The notes beneath the pieces are model-generated. The model ran no database searches and had not been told where the DNA came from. It saw only the letters and a list, made by a program, of their open reading frames with translations. Positions 1 through 8,658 of a stretch of DNA of 64,000 nt are shown piece by piece (positions within the stretch are counted from its first letter, which is position 1; every line of letters starts with the position of its first letter). The position numbers and the translations under genes were made by a program. The stretch comes from Chthonomonadales bacterium (GTDB lineage: Bacteria > Armatimonadota > Chthonomonadetes > Chthonomonadales > CAJBBX01): NCBI GenBank assembly GCA_013360745.1, contig JABWBA010000003.1, positions 1 through 64,000 on the forward strand. Reading direction: 5' to 3'.

Positions 1-55
1 CCGCAACCACGGCGATCACCAGAATCTGTTGCAGTTCGGGATTCAGAGCGTCCAT
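1..55 (-). CDS. Partial membrane protein, probable ABC-2 type permease (N-terminus only)
   Basis: The reverse strand opens with an ATG that overlaps the TAA stop of the ABC ATPase gene (TAATG). It reads MDALNPELQQILVIAVVA before leaving the window. About 18 residues are visible and they end in a hydrophobic run. A gene coupled directly behind an ABC-2 type ATPase is usually its membrane permease, so that is the inferred role. The family cannot be proven from this fragment. It is too short for the ORF track. Confidence 0.5.
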   Translation of the reverse strand, partial: MDALNPELQQILVIAVVA

Positions 56-825
56 TAATCCGTGCTGTCGCCCAGGGGCTGACTGATGCCAGGGCCCACT
101 TCGGTAAGCTGCAGGAAGATATCCTCCAGGTTCGCCGCCCCGGATGAGGTCAATATGCGAAGATCCGCCATCGTACCGGTCGTAATGAGTTTGCCCATGT
201 TGACGATACCGAATCGGTCGCACATCCGTTCCGCAACATCGAGTATATGCGTCGACACGAACACCGCAGCGCCATCGGAGCACATCTCGCGCAGCACATC
301 CTTCATCATTCTGGCCGATTTTGGGTCAAGCCCTACCGTCGGTTCATCGAGGAAGACCACCGAAGGCTGATGGAGCATGGCCGCCGCAAGGGCGATCTTC
401 TGCCGCATGCCGCGGGAATAGGATTGGATCAGCTCATCACGCTTTTCCTCTAGCCCGAGCCGCTCCAAAATGCCGTCAATCCGTGCAGCGCGTCCTCCCA
501 GAGGCAGCGAGTAGAGGTCGCCGACAAAGCTAAGGAACTCTCTGCCGGTTAACTTCTCATACAGATATGGATTGTCCGGAACATATCCGATGGATCGAAG
601 AGCCTCTTTCGATCGTAACGCGATCGGATAACCGCAGACAGTTGCCGTCCCGGAGCTAGGCCGGAGAAGGCCTGTCAGGAGCTTGATGGTTGTAGTCTTT
701 CCCGCGCCGTTTGGACCTAGAAAACCGAACAGCTCACCATAGGCGATCGTCAGATCAAGTCCGTTGAGAGCCGAGACCGCCCCGAAGCGTTTCGTCAACC
801 CATCGCAGACGATGGCATGGGTCAC
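55..825 (-). CDS. ABC transporter ATP-binding protein (ABC-2/exporter type)
   Basis: This is a 256-residue nucleotide-binding subunit. It shows a Walker A (GPNGAGKTTT, about residues 38-47), an ABC signature (SYSRGMRQK), a Walker B (VVFLDEP), a D-loop (GLDP) and a switch histidine (STHILD). The single-domain form and the IGYVPDNPYLYEKLTG segment resemble CcmA/EcsA-type exporter ATPases that power a separate permease. The start overlaps the prmC stop as ATGA, and the stop overlaps the next gene, so the two transporter genes are translationally coupled. The substrate cannot be read from the sequence. Confidence 0.92.
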   Translation of the reverse strand: MTHAIVCDGLTKRFGAVSALNGLDLTIAYGELFGFLGPNGAGKTTTIKLLTGLLRPSSGTATVCGYPIALRSKEALRSIGYVPDNPYLYEKLTGREFLSFVGDLYSLPLGGRAARIDGILERLGLEEKRDELIQSYSRGMRQKIALAAAMLHQPSVVFLDEPTVGLDPKSARMMKDVLREMCSDGAAVFVSTHILDVAERMCDRFGIVNMGKLITTGTMADLRILTSSGAANLEDIFLQLTEVGPGISQPLGDSTD

Positions 826-1694
826 GGTCGGATACCCATCACGACACGCTCATGCCCGGCCAGATCCGCCCTGCTTCGAATCGCTGTGAAGCCAGTATCG
901 CGGAGCGCCCGGGCGGCATCCGCGGCTTGCCCCGCCGCGACTTCAAGCGCGAACAACCCGCCCGATCTGAGAACCATATACGCCTGGGGCAATAGACGGC
1001 GGTGAATCAGCATACCGTCAGGACCGCCGTCGACAGCGATCCGCGGCTCCCAATCTCGCACCTCGGTCTGCAGGTTCGGTATCTCGCTCGACCTGATGTA
1101 CGGCGGGTTGGCGATGACGATATCGACGGAACACGCGGCTACAGGCGTCAGAAGGTCGGCACAGATCACGCATACCCGATCTTCGACACCATGCGCAGCC
1201 CCGTTATGTCGCGCAACCTCTGTGGCCTCCGGGCTGATGTCCATCGAAAGAACGCGGAGCGAGGGAGCGTTGTACGCGACGGCTATCGCGGCACATCCGC
1301 TGCCAGAGCAGACATCGATGAGCAGCGGCTCGTCCATTCCGTTCAGTCGTTCCAGAGCGACATCGACGAGGAGTTCGGTCTCGGGTCGAGGAACCAGGGT
1401 GGCTGGCGTTACCGTAAAACGCAAACCGTAGAAATCCTGATAGCCCAGAACATAGGCGAACGGCGTTCCGGACGCGCGCCTCAGAACGAACCGGCAATAG
1501 CCCCGTGCTTGCTCGTCCGTTACGTCCGTGATCATGCCCGCAAGCACATGATCTCTGGATACCTCAAGGGTATGCGCCAGTAAGATCTGGGCTTCGAGCC
1601 GCGGTCGATCGGAGCTGGCTTCGGACAGCCGCTTCTCTCCCCAGCGGATAAGATCCGCAGCAGAGCGCTGGCATGGTATGTCCTCGGGGAACAT
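822..1694 (-). CDS. prmC: Peptide chain release factor N5-glutamine methyltransferase
   Basis: PrmC (HemK) methylates the glutamine of the GGQ motif in release factors, using S-adenosylmethionine. The NPPY motif (VIANPPYIRS) that binds the target glutamine and a SAM-binding loop (DVCSGSGCAAIAVA) are present. The ORF track starts upstream inside prfA. I place the start at the ATG (MFPEDIP) four bases after the prfA stop, giving about 290 residues, which is normal for the family. The substrate gene prfA lies directly upstream, the usual arrangement. Confidence 0.93.
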   Translation of the reverse strand: MFPEDIPCQRSAADLIRWGEKRLSEASSDRPRLEAQILLAHTLEVSRDHVLAGMITDVTDEQARGYCRFVLRRASGTPFAYVLGYQDFYGLRFTVTPATLVPRPETELLVDVALERLNGMDEPLLIDVCSGSGCAAIAVAYNAPSLRVLSMDISPEATEVARHNGAAHGVEDRVCVICADLLTPVAACSVDIVIANPPYIRSSEIPNLQTEVRDWEPRIAVDGGPDGMLIHRRLLPQAYMVLRSGGLFALEVAAGQAADAARALRDTGFTAIRSRADLAGHERVVMGIRP

Positions 1695-1698
1695 CGTA

Positions 1699-2778
1699 TT
1701 ACTCGGCCAGATCGGCTCGGAGCTTTTCCGCTTGATCCGCTGCGACCAGCGCATCGACGAACGGCTGGATGCCCCCATCCAGGATCCCAGCTACATTGTG
1801 GATTGTTAGACCAATCCGATGATCCGTCACCCTGCCATCCGGGAAGTTGTAGGTACGGATTTTCTCGCTCCGATCGCCCGTACCCACCTGCGAGCGGCGC
1901 GCTTCCGTCCGCGCAGCCCGCTGCATCTCCAGCTCCCGCTCGTAGAGCCGCACGCGGAGCATTCGCATGGCCTTTTCGCGGTTCTGAAGCTGACTCCGCT
2001 CATCTTCACAGGTGACAAGGAGACCCGTAGGCTTATGAAGGATGCGGATCGCCGTCGCCACTTTCTGGACGTTTTGCCCTCCAGCGCTGGACGAATGATA
2101 GACGTCGACCTCAAGATCCTTCGGGCTGATGGCGATCTCGACCTCTTCCATCTCTGGAAGAACCGCTACCGTCGCGGTCGATGTATGGATACGGCCGCTC
2201 GATTCGGTTGCCGGAACTCGCTGCACCCTGTGAACGCCGCTTTCGAACTTCAGCTGGCTATAGGCGCCCTGCCCCGCGATGCTCAGCACGATGTCCGTAT
2301 ATCCGCCGATGCCGGTCTCCTGCGCGCTCAGCACCTCCATCTTCCAGGCGCGGCGCTCGGCATACCGAGCGTACAGCCGCATCAGCTCGCCGGCAAAAAG
2401 CGCAGCCTCCTCACCGCCGGCTGCCGGCCGGATCTCGACGATCACATCCCGCTCATCGTTGGGGTCACGGGGTAGTAGGAGGATACGAAGCCGATCCTCC
2501 AGCGCATCCAGGCGTGGCGTCAGCTCGGCGATCTCAGCCTCGGCGAGCGATCTCATATCCGTGTCGCCGATCAGATCGCGAGCCTCAGCCAGAGCCTTCT
2601 CCACCTCGCGGTATTCGCGATACGCTTGGACCACTTCACTGAGGGCGCTCCATGCGCGGGTCGTCTGCCGATAGAGATCCCGATCTGCGACGACTTCCGG
2701 ATCCGCCATGCGGCGTTCGAGGTCGATGTATTCGGCATCGAGCCGCTCCAAACGTTGTCGGGCTAGTTCAAGGGACAC
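1699..2778 (-). CDS. prfA: Peptide chain release factor 1
   Basis: RF1 ends translation at UAA and UAG codons. The 359-residue protein has the catalytic GGQ loop (SSSAGGQNVQK) and the PxT codon-recognition tripeptide as PAT (VQRVPATESSGR), which identifies RF1 rather than RF2. The start is a GTG preceded by GGAG at six bases. It is followed by prmC after four bases and lies 113 bases downstream of the DUF1385 gene. The block rpmE, DUF1385, prfA, prmC is a known conserved neighbourhood. Confidence 0.97.
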   Translation of the reverse strand: MSLELARQRLERLDAEYIDLERRMADPEVVADRDLYRQTTRAWSALSEVVQAYREYREVEKALAEARDLIGDTDMRSLAEAEIAELTPRLDALEDRLRILLLPRDPNDERDVIVEIRPAAGGEEAALFAGELMRLYARYAERRAWKMEVLSAQETGIGGYTDIVLSIAGQGAYSQLKFESGVHRVQRVPATESSGRIHTSTATVAVLPEMEEVEIAISPKDLEVDVYHSSSAGGQNVQKVATAIRILHKPTGLLVTCEDERSQLQNREKAMRMLRVRLYERELEMQRAARTEARRSQVGTGDRSEKIRTYNFPDGRVTDHRIGLTIHNVAGILDGGIQPFVDALVAADQAEKLRADLAE

Positions 2779-2891
2779 CTAACGCTCCGCGGTTCCAGCC
2801 GCTTCCGAAGGGGCTCATTGGCGCTGGCGCCCGCTCCGGGGCGGCGGAACCTTATGCAGGGTTTCACCGACCGGCAAATCCGACGGTGTGT

Positions 2892-3842
2892 CTATCTCGT
2901 GGCAGGCGGTTCGGACCGTTCGCGATCGATGACATTCGTGAGCGCGGCGAGAGCGACCTGCACTTGCTGAGCATCGGGCTCTCTCGTGGTCAACCGCTGG
3001 CTCCAGAGGCCGGGCGCCAGCAGAATCGTGAGGAGCCGCTGGCTTCGCGCGCGACCCGCCAGGCGGATCAGCTCATAGGCTGTGCCGGCCACCAGCGGCA
3101 GAAGAGCGAGATGGAGCGCAATCCGCACCAGCGCATGCTCAGGCCGCGGAAACAGTGTATGGACCAGAATCGTGGCCAGCAATACTATGACGACGAAGCT
3201 GGTCCCACATCGGGGATGGATCCGGCTCTCAGCCATCGCATTATCGAGCGTCAGTTCCCGGCCGTTCTCCAGGGCGTTGATCGCCTTGTGTTCGGCTCCG
3301 TGGTACTGAAAGACGCGTCGGATATTGGCGATGAACGAGATCAGCGTTACGTACCCGAGGAAAATGCCGATCCGCATCACGCCATCAAGTAGATTACGCG
3401 CGATGGCCGAATCAACACCCAGACGATACTGGACCAGCTGGGTGAGCAGCGTTGGCAGTATGACGAACAGCCCGACGCCGGCCGCAAGCGAGATGGCTAA
3501 TGTCACGCCGATGGCCATATCCGCCGCCTGGGCCTTTTTCGACGGACGCCCGGCAGCGCGACGCGCCGCCTCGTTGGCTTCGGCCTCGGCAGTAGCCTGA
3601 ACGTTGGCCGCATAGGCCAGGGCTTTCAGCCCGAGGGCAAGCGCATCAATAATCGCCAGAGTGCCGCGCAGGAACGGTCGGTTCAGCCAGTCGAGCTTGC
3701 CCAGCAGGGTAGCGCCGACCGGCTCTTGATGTAGAACCACCTCGCCGTCCGGCGTTCGACACGCGACCGCGTAATAACGCGGGCTGCGCATCATTACACC
3801 CTCGATCACCGCCTGGCCGCCGAACATCATCTCCTCTGCCAT
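2892..3842 (-). CDS. DUF1385 (YqhQ-like) integral membrane protein
   Basis: This 316-residue protein begins with the family signature FGGQAVIEGVMMRSP and later carries the conserved YHGAEHKAINA motif. Several membrane segments are visible, for example the long apolar stretch around residues 105-135. The molecular function of DUF1385 proteins is not established, although the family recurs next to rpmE and prfA in Gram-positive-type genomes, as it does here. Family membership is firm. No role should be read from it. Confidence 0.92.
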   Translation of the reverse strand: MAEEMMFGGQAVIEGVMMRSPRYYAVACRTPDGEVVLHQEPVGATLLGKLDWLNRPFLRGTLAIIDALALGLKALAYAANVQATAEAEANEAARRAAGRPSKKAQAADMAIGVTLAISLAAGVGLFVILPTLLTQLVQYRLGVDSAIARNLLDGVMRIGIFLGYVTLISFIANIRRVFQYHGAEHKAINALENGRELTLDNAMAESRIHPRCGTSFVVIVLLATILVHTLFPRPEHALVRIALHLALLPLVAGTAYELIRLAGRARSQRLLTILLAPGLWSQRLTTREPDAQQVQVALAALTNVIDRERSEPPATR

Positions 3843-3872
3843 CGATGCCGCCCTATGGAGCCCTGCGTGGGT

Positions 3873-4082
3873 TTACTGCTTACCTCGCCGATACTTCTGC
3901 TGGAACTTTTCTACACGACCTTCGGTATCCACGATCTTTTGCTTACCGGTAAAGAACGGATGACAGCTTGAACATATCTCCACACGGATCTGATCGCCCT
4001 TGGTCGAGCGTGTTTCGAATGTATTGCCGCAAGCGCAGGTGACCGTGGTTGCGACGTACTTGGGATGTATGCCTTCCTTCAT
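3873..4082 (-). CDS. rpmE: 50S ribosomal protein L31, zinc-binding form
   Basis: The 69-residue protein matches bacterial L31. The cysteine pairs CAC (residues 16 and 18) and CSSC (37 and 40) mark the zinc-binding (C+) type, and HPFFTGKQK is the usual core. L31 bridges the ribosomal subunits. A TATACT box on the minus strand (4127 to 4122) could be its -10 element, but I see no matching -35. It is first in the rpmE-DUF1385-prfA-prmC block and diverges from the glycosyltransferase genes. Confidence 0.96.
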   Translation of the reverse strand: MKEGIHPKYVATTVTCACGNTFETRSTKGDQIRVEICSSCHPFFTGKQKIVDTEGRVEKFQQKYRRGKQ

Positions 4083-4255
4083 CGCTTACTGATTCTCCTC
4101 GTGGCCGCCCGGGCCCCGCTTAGTATACCTACCCGTTCGCCGCCATCGGACGGTCCAATCGAAAGGGGCCTACTCTCCATACGCAGAGCGCCGCCTTCCT
4201 GTCGCCGTGGCCCGCGCTCTATCCCGCCGGACGAGGCTGCGGGTATAACCGACTT

Positions 4256-5242
4256 ATGGTACTGACGCTTGTTCCGTTCAGCGACCCGGTAGGAGAGGCT
4301 CGGCGCTATGCCGAGACGCTTGCGGAGGCCATGACGCCCCACCTTGCGGATCGGATCTCCGCCATCCAGATCGCCGACGCCCCAACGGATCGGACGGACG
4401 AACAGGAACTGGTCCATTGGATCATTCCATCCTCGCCCGAAGCGCCGTTCGCGCCCCATCCTTCGGGTTCACCGATCTTCGCCGTCAGCCTCCTCCCGCT
4501 AGCCTATGAGGTCATCGACAACGAGCGGCGGCAGGTTCTACCCGACTGTGTTCAGTGGATCCGCCCGCAACTGATCTTCTGCACATCGGAGGATGACGCC
4601 AACTGCCTCTACTATGCGATCGACAACGGGGCTGAAGTCCACATCGTGTCTCCCTGGGCGCCCGAGCCTCCGGCCGACCTCAGCCCTATCGGACCAGCGC
4701 CCTTTGTGCTCTGTATGATCACTCGGGATACCCCGCCGGACCTGGCGGAAGAGATGGTTCGCGCTGCCGACGAACTGCCCCCCTCGGTTCGGCTGGTGGC
4801 CGCCTGCGAAGGTGGAGAAGACGGAGAGCCCGCTACGCTGGCCCGCAGGTACTCCGCCGAGCGCCATGTGGAACACCGGGTCGAGATCGTGACTCCTGAT
4901 CGCGCCGACGAGATAGCCGGACTCGCACTTGGGGCCGAGGCGAGCGTTGTCGGTTCGCCGCGAGTCGCGGGACCATGGCATGGGTTTCTGCCTCTTGGGT
5001 GTGGGAGGCCGCTGCTGGCGCCGGCTCTGCCGATCTTTCGGGATGTGATGCTCGATGGTCACTGCATTCGGCTTGTACGCGCAGAGGAGCGTGGTCACGT
5101 CGGAGCTTGTCTGAGGGCTCTCCTGTCCAACCCGATTGGCGTAGCGGAGCTCCGCGAACGGTCGGCGGCCTACGCCCGGTCACGAACCGCTTCCGCTGCG
5201 GCTCAGGCCATCCTCCAGGCGTACCGATCAACGTTGACATGA
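4256..5242 (+). CDS. Probable glycosyltransferase-like protein, divergent
   Basis: I recognise no strong signature in this 328-residue protein. Its alternating alpha/beta pattern, a late GSPRVAGPWHGFLPLGCGRPLLAP segment resembling a GT-B sugar-nucleotide site, and ATGA coupling to two clear GT4 genes suggest a GT-B fold. The usual E-x7-E motif is missing, so it may be inactive or have a different role. There is no clear Shine-Dalgarno site. A TATAAC box at 4244-4249 ends seven bases before the ATG, so the mRNA may be leaderless (inference). Confidence 0.6.
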   Translation: MVLTLVPFSDPVGEARRYAETLAEAMTPHLADRISAIQIADAPTDRTDEQELVHWIIPSSPEAPFAPHPSGSPIFAVSLLPLAYEVIDNERRQVLPDCVQWIRPQLIFCTSEDDANCLYYAIDNGAEVHIVSPWAPEPPADLSPIGPAPFVLCMITRDTPPDLAEEMVRAADELPPSVRLVAACEGGEDGEPATLARRYSAERHVEHRVEIVTPDRADEIAGLALGAEASVVGSPRVAGPWHGFLPLGCGRPLLAPALPIFRDVMLDGHCIRLVRAEERGHVGACLRALLSNPIGVAELRERSAAYARSRTASAAAQAILQAYRSTLT

Positions 5243-6321
5243 ACCAGATTGGCTGTTCCGAACGAAGGCTGCGGATCGCGATGATCACCTCCCTTCGAAG
5301 CCGCTGCGGGATTGCCGACTACAGCCGAACGCTCGTCCATGCCCTCCGCCATAGGGTCGAGATCCCCGTCTATTGCGAGCCGGCCGCGTTTGATCCGGCG
5401 CAGAACGGGCTCGATGCCATCCATCTACAGCATCAGTACTTCCTCTACGGCGGCGTTGCGCCCTGGAAGAACACCTTCCGGCGTTTCGCCGATCGGCTAT
5501 CGGCGCCGACGGTGATGACCGTGCACGAATACGTCGAACCAACGGGAGATCCGCTGCGCCGGTTGGCGATAGCATGGACCAACCGCACCCAGTTTCGTAA
5601 TCGCCATATCGATGGGTTGATCACCCATACCAACCTTGATAGGGAACGACTCATTCGCCTGGGAGTTGGGGCGGAGCGTATCCATGTGGTACCGCATTTC
5701 GTCCCGCCTGCGCCCGCGCTGCCATCGAGAGAGGAGGCACGCTCGGCCCTCGGTATCGGCGGCTCCTTCGTCATCACCATTCCCGGTTTCCTTTCGCGAC
5801 GGAAAGGTCATCCTGCGGCGATCCGCGCCATGGCGCAGATGCCGAGCTGCGCCCGTCTATTTCTGGCCGGCGGAGCGCATCCCGACGATCGCAGCCAGTA
5901 TGCCGACAGCCTGGTTCAGCTTGCCATCCAACACGGTGTGGCCGAACGGGTCACCGTTACAGGGTATCTTGAGGATGCTGATATGGCAACGATAATGGCG
6001 GCGACCGATGTGATATTGGCACCATTTACCTCGGGTAGCGGGTCCGGCTCACTGGCCCTGGCATTCGCTTGCGGTAAACCGATTGTCGCGTCGGCGATAG
6101 CTCCGAATATCGAGATCGACAGCCGGACGCCGGGCGCCCTTTATCTGGTACCGCCGGAGGATCCCAACAGCATTGCCCGCGCGATCGACAGCCTGATGCA
6201 GGATGGAGAAGCGCTCGCTCGTCTGTCGGCTCGAGCCTCGGAATACGCAGCACAGATGACGGTGGTGTCCGTCGCTCAGGAGACCGCGGACGTGCTCCGG
6301 CGCATCGCGATAGTCCGATGA
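5239..6321 (+). CDS. GT4-family glycosyltransferase
   Basis: This is a GT-B glycosyltransferase of about 360 residues. The N-terminal half carries SRCGIADYSRTL and TVMTVHEYVEP. The C-terminal nucleotide-sugar half carries IPGFLSRRKGH, VTGYLEDADM and a glycine/serine-rich segment (TSGSGSGSLALAFACGKPIV). The ORF track starts within the upstream gene. The ATG at 5239 overlaps the preceding TGA as ATGA and is preferred. Donor and acceptor are unknown. It is probably part of a small glycan or glycolipid pathway with its neighbours. Confidence 0.88.
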   Translation: MNQIGCSERRLRIAMITSLRSRCGIADYSRTLVHALRHRVEIPVYCEPAAFDPAQNGLDAIHLQHQYFLYGGVAPWKNTFRRFADRLSAPTVMTVHEYVEPTGDPLRRLAIAWTNRTQFRNRHIDGLITHTNLDRERLIRLGVGAERIHVVPHFVPPAPALPSREEARSALGIGGSFVITIPGFLSRRKGHPAAIRAMAQMPSCARLFLAGGAHPDDRSQYADSLVQLAIQHGVAERVTVTGYLEDADMATIMAATDVILAPFTSGSGSGSLALAFACGKPIVASAIAPNIEIDSRTPGALYLVPPEDPNSIARAIDSLMQDGEALARLSARASEYAAQMTVVSVAQETADVLRRIAIVR

Positions 6322-7466
6322 TCATCGGTATCGACGGCAGGGCGCTCACCGGCCGATTTACCGGCGATCGGACCTACTGGCTCAACCTGATCCGCGCCCA
6401 TGCGGGAGCCGAGGAACCAGACTATCAGTACATCGTCTATACACGCCTTCCGATGCTCGAAGACCCCGGCATCCTATCACCCCGCATCACGTTCCGGACC
6501 ATACCGGCCACGAACGATCGAATCTGGACGCTGGCCACGTTCCCGCGAGCCCTCCGCCAGGATGGGGTGGATCTGGCCCATACGCAGTACACCACACCGC
6601 TCCGCACACCGTGCCCGATCATCACCACCGTTCACGACATCTCGTTCCGGCTCTACCCGGAATGGTTTCCGAAGCGCCATCGCATGCTCCTGAACTGGTC
6701 CGTGCCCGGCGCGATGCGCAGGGCGGCACGGGTCATCACGGACTCCATGTCATCACGCCGGGATATCCTCCGGATTTATCGACTCTCCGAGCGACATGTC
6801 ACCGCCATCCCGCTCGCTGCGCCGCCGGACATGGGGCCAGTCGATCCCAACCTCGCTCGGCGACGCGTCGCCGAGAGTTACGGGCTCGATGGCCCCTACA
6901 TCATCTCCGTCGGCGTGCTCCAACCCCGCAAAAACCTGCCGATGCTCATCGAAGCCTATGCAAGAGCGCGTCATGGCGCCGGTCTTTCGCATAAACTGGT
7001 GCTCGCGGGCAAACGGGGATGGGCCTATGATGAAATCGCTGTGCAAATCGCGCGGCTCCGCGTCAGTGCGGATGTGCTGATTACCGACTACGTCGCGGAC
7101 GGCGATCTTCCGGCGCTCTATTCGGCGGCGGACATGATGGCCTTTCCGTCGTTATATGAGGGCTTCGGGCTGCCACCGCTCGAGGCCATGGCCTGCGGAG
7201 CTCCGACGATCGTCAGCGACGCGCCAGCCATGCCGGAGGTCGTTGCCGACGGCGCACTGGTCCTACCGGTGATGGACTCTGCGGCATGGGCCGATGGCCT
7301 GTCGCTTCTAGCCTCTTCGGAGTCCGCGCGTCGCGACTTCGCGGAGGCTGGGCGAGCTCGGGCCAACCAGTTTAGCTGGGCAACCACGGCCCGAGAAACC
7401 CGACGGATCTATTCCGAGGTGCTATCAGGCCAGATGTCGCGCGCCGAGGCGGTCTCCCCTCCCTAG
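6318..7466 (+). CDS. GT4-family glycosyltransferase
   Basis: This 382-residue enzyme has a textbook GT4 signature: GVLQPRKNLPMLIEAY for the donor-site hinge and PSLYEGFGLPPLEAMACG, which contains the E-x7-E motif, followed by PTIVSD. The start overlaps the previous gene as ATGA. It converges on the second ftsZ gene, and both stop codons lie in one CTAG tetramer. It resembles mannosyl/glucosyl transferases for surface glycans. The substrate cannot be inferred. Confidence 0.93.
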   Translation: MIIGIDGRALTGRFTGDRTYWLNLIRAHAGAEEPDYQYIVYTRLPMLEDPGILSPRITFRTIPATNDRIWTLATFPRALRQDGVDLAHTQYTTPLRTPCPIITTVHDISFRLYPEWFPKRHRMLLNWSVPGAMRRAARVITDSMSSRRDILRIYRLSERHVTAIPLAAPPDMGPVDPNLARRRVAESYGLDGPYIISVGVLQPRKNLPMLIEAYARARHGAGLSHKLVLAGKRGWAYDEIAVQIARLRVSADVLITDYVADGDLPALYSAADMMAFPSLYEGFGLPPLEAMACGAPTIVSDAPAMPEVVADGALVLPVMDSAAWADGLSLLASSESARRDFAEAGRARANQFSWATTARETRRIYSEVLSGQMSRAEAVSPP

Positions 7467-8614
7467 CCGTCTCTCCGGAGGAAGGGGGGCATGTCCAGGT
7501 CATCGGATTTCGGGGCGGGTTGCCTGGGCTCGGGTCGCGGCGCCGCATCCGGTTCGCTCGCGGGAGGTCGCTCACGGGTGATCGGCGAGATGTCCAGCTC
7601 ATTCCTGGTCGGAAGCCGGCCCGGTTGTTCTTGTTCTCTGGGCGGTTCGGTATTGAATCCGGCGGCCAACACGGTCACTCGCAGACGGCCCACCATGGTC
7701 TCATCCAGCACCCATCCCACGATGATATTCGCTTCGTGTCGATCGCACGCCCTGGTGATCGTTTCGGCCGCGATGTTCGCCTCGGCGAGAGTAAGGTCGG
7801 GTCCGGAAGTCAGGTTGACCAGGACGCGTGTTGCGCCATCGATGGATGTCTCGAGCAGCGGACTTGATACGGCCTCCCTGGCCGCGTCCTCGGCGCGGTT
7901 ATCCCCGGTCCCCACACCGATGCCCATCAGGGCGGGTCCGGCTTTACGCATGATAGCCTTCACATCGGCGAAGTCGACGTTGATCAGGCCCGGGATGGTG
8001 ACAATATCGCTGATGCCCTGGACGCCTTGCCGCAGAACCTCATCGGCCATTCGGAACGCATCGACCAGGGTGATATCTCTCTGGCCGATGGTGAGCAGCC
8101 GGTCGTTGGGGACGACGATCACCGTATCGACATGATTCCGAAGCTGGGCGATGCCCTCTTCGGCCGTCTGCATCCGACGGGGACCCTCGAATCCGAAGGG
8201 CTTTGTTACCACAGCAACCGTGAGTGCGTTGATCGATTGGGCGATCTCGGCGATCACGGGTGCAGCGCCGGTGCCCGTTCCGCCCCCCATTCCTGCGGTG
8301 ACGAACACCATGTGCGCACCTTCGAGCGATGCACGGATCTCCGTTTTGCTCTCCTCCGCTGCCCGCCGACCGACATCCGGATCCCCTCCGGCGCCCAGAC
8401 CTCGTGTCGATGTCTCGCCGAGGCGGAGCTTTCTCGTGGCCAGGGCGACATCCAGGACCTGGGTGTCGGTGTTCATGGCGATAAAGACCACGCCCCCCAG
8501 CCCCGCTTCGATCATCCGGTTGACGGCATTGGTACCGCCGCCTCCGCAGCCAACGACGCGGATGTCTGCGCCGACGCTACGCGGTTCGACTCCCCATTGT
8601 GGGGTCGTTGTCAT
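7463..8614 (-). CDS. ftsZ: Cell division GTPase FtsZ, downstream copy
   Basis: FtsZ polymerises with GTP into the division ring. This copy of 383 residues has canonical elements: the GCGGGGTNAVNRM nucleotide loop, the tubulin signature GGGTGTGAAPV, the T7 catalytic loop NVDFADVK, and a C-terminal peptide LDMPPFLRR that normally binds FtsA and other partners. The ORF track runs upstream into the other copy. I start at the ATG of MTTTPQWG, 44 bases after the upstream ftsZ stop. It is the last gene of the dcw cluster and, of the two copies, the closer to the usual consensus. Confidence 0.95.
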   Translation of the reverse strand: MTTTPQWGVEPRSVGADIRVVGCGGGGTNAVNRMIEAGLGGVVFIAMNTDTQVLDVALATRKLRLGETSTRGLGAGGDPDVGRRAAEESKTEIRASLEGAHMVFVTAGMGGGTGTGAAPVIAEIAQSINALTVAVVTKPFGFEGPRRMQTAEEGIAQLRNHVDTVIVVPNDRLLTIGQRDITLVDAFRMADEVLRQGVQGISDIVTIPGLINVDFADVKAIMRKAGPALMGIGVGTGDNRAEDAAREAVSSPLLETSIDGATRVLVNLTSGPDLTLAEANIAAETITRACDRHEANIIVGWVLDETMVGRLRVTVLAAGFNTEPPREQEQPGRLPTRNELDISPITRERPPASEPDAAPRPEPRQPAPKSDDLDMPPFLRRDG

Positions 8615-8658
8615 GGTATCCAGGGCTCCTATTGGCGACGTTGCAGCCGAATCGGTAT

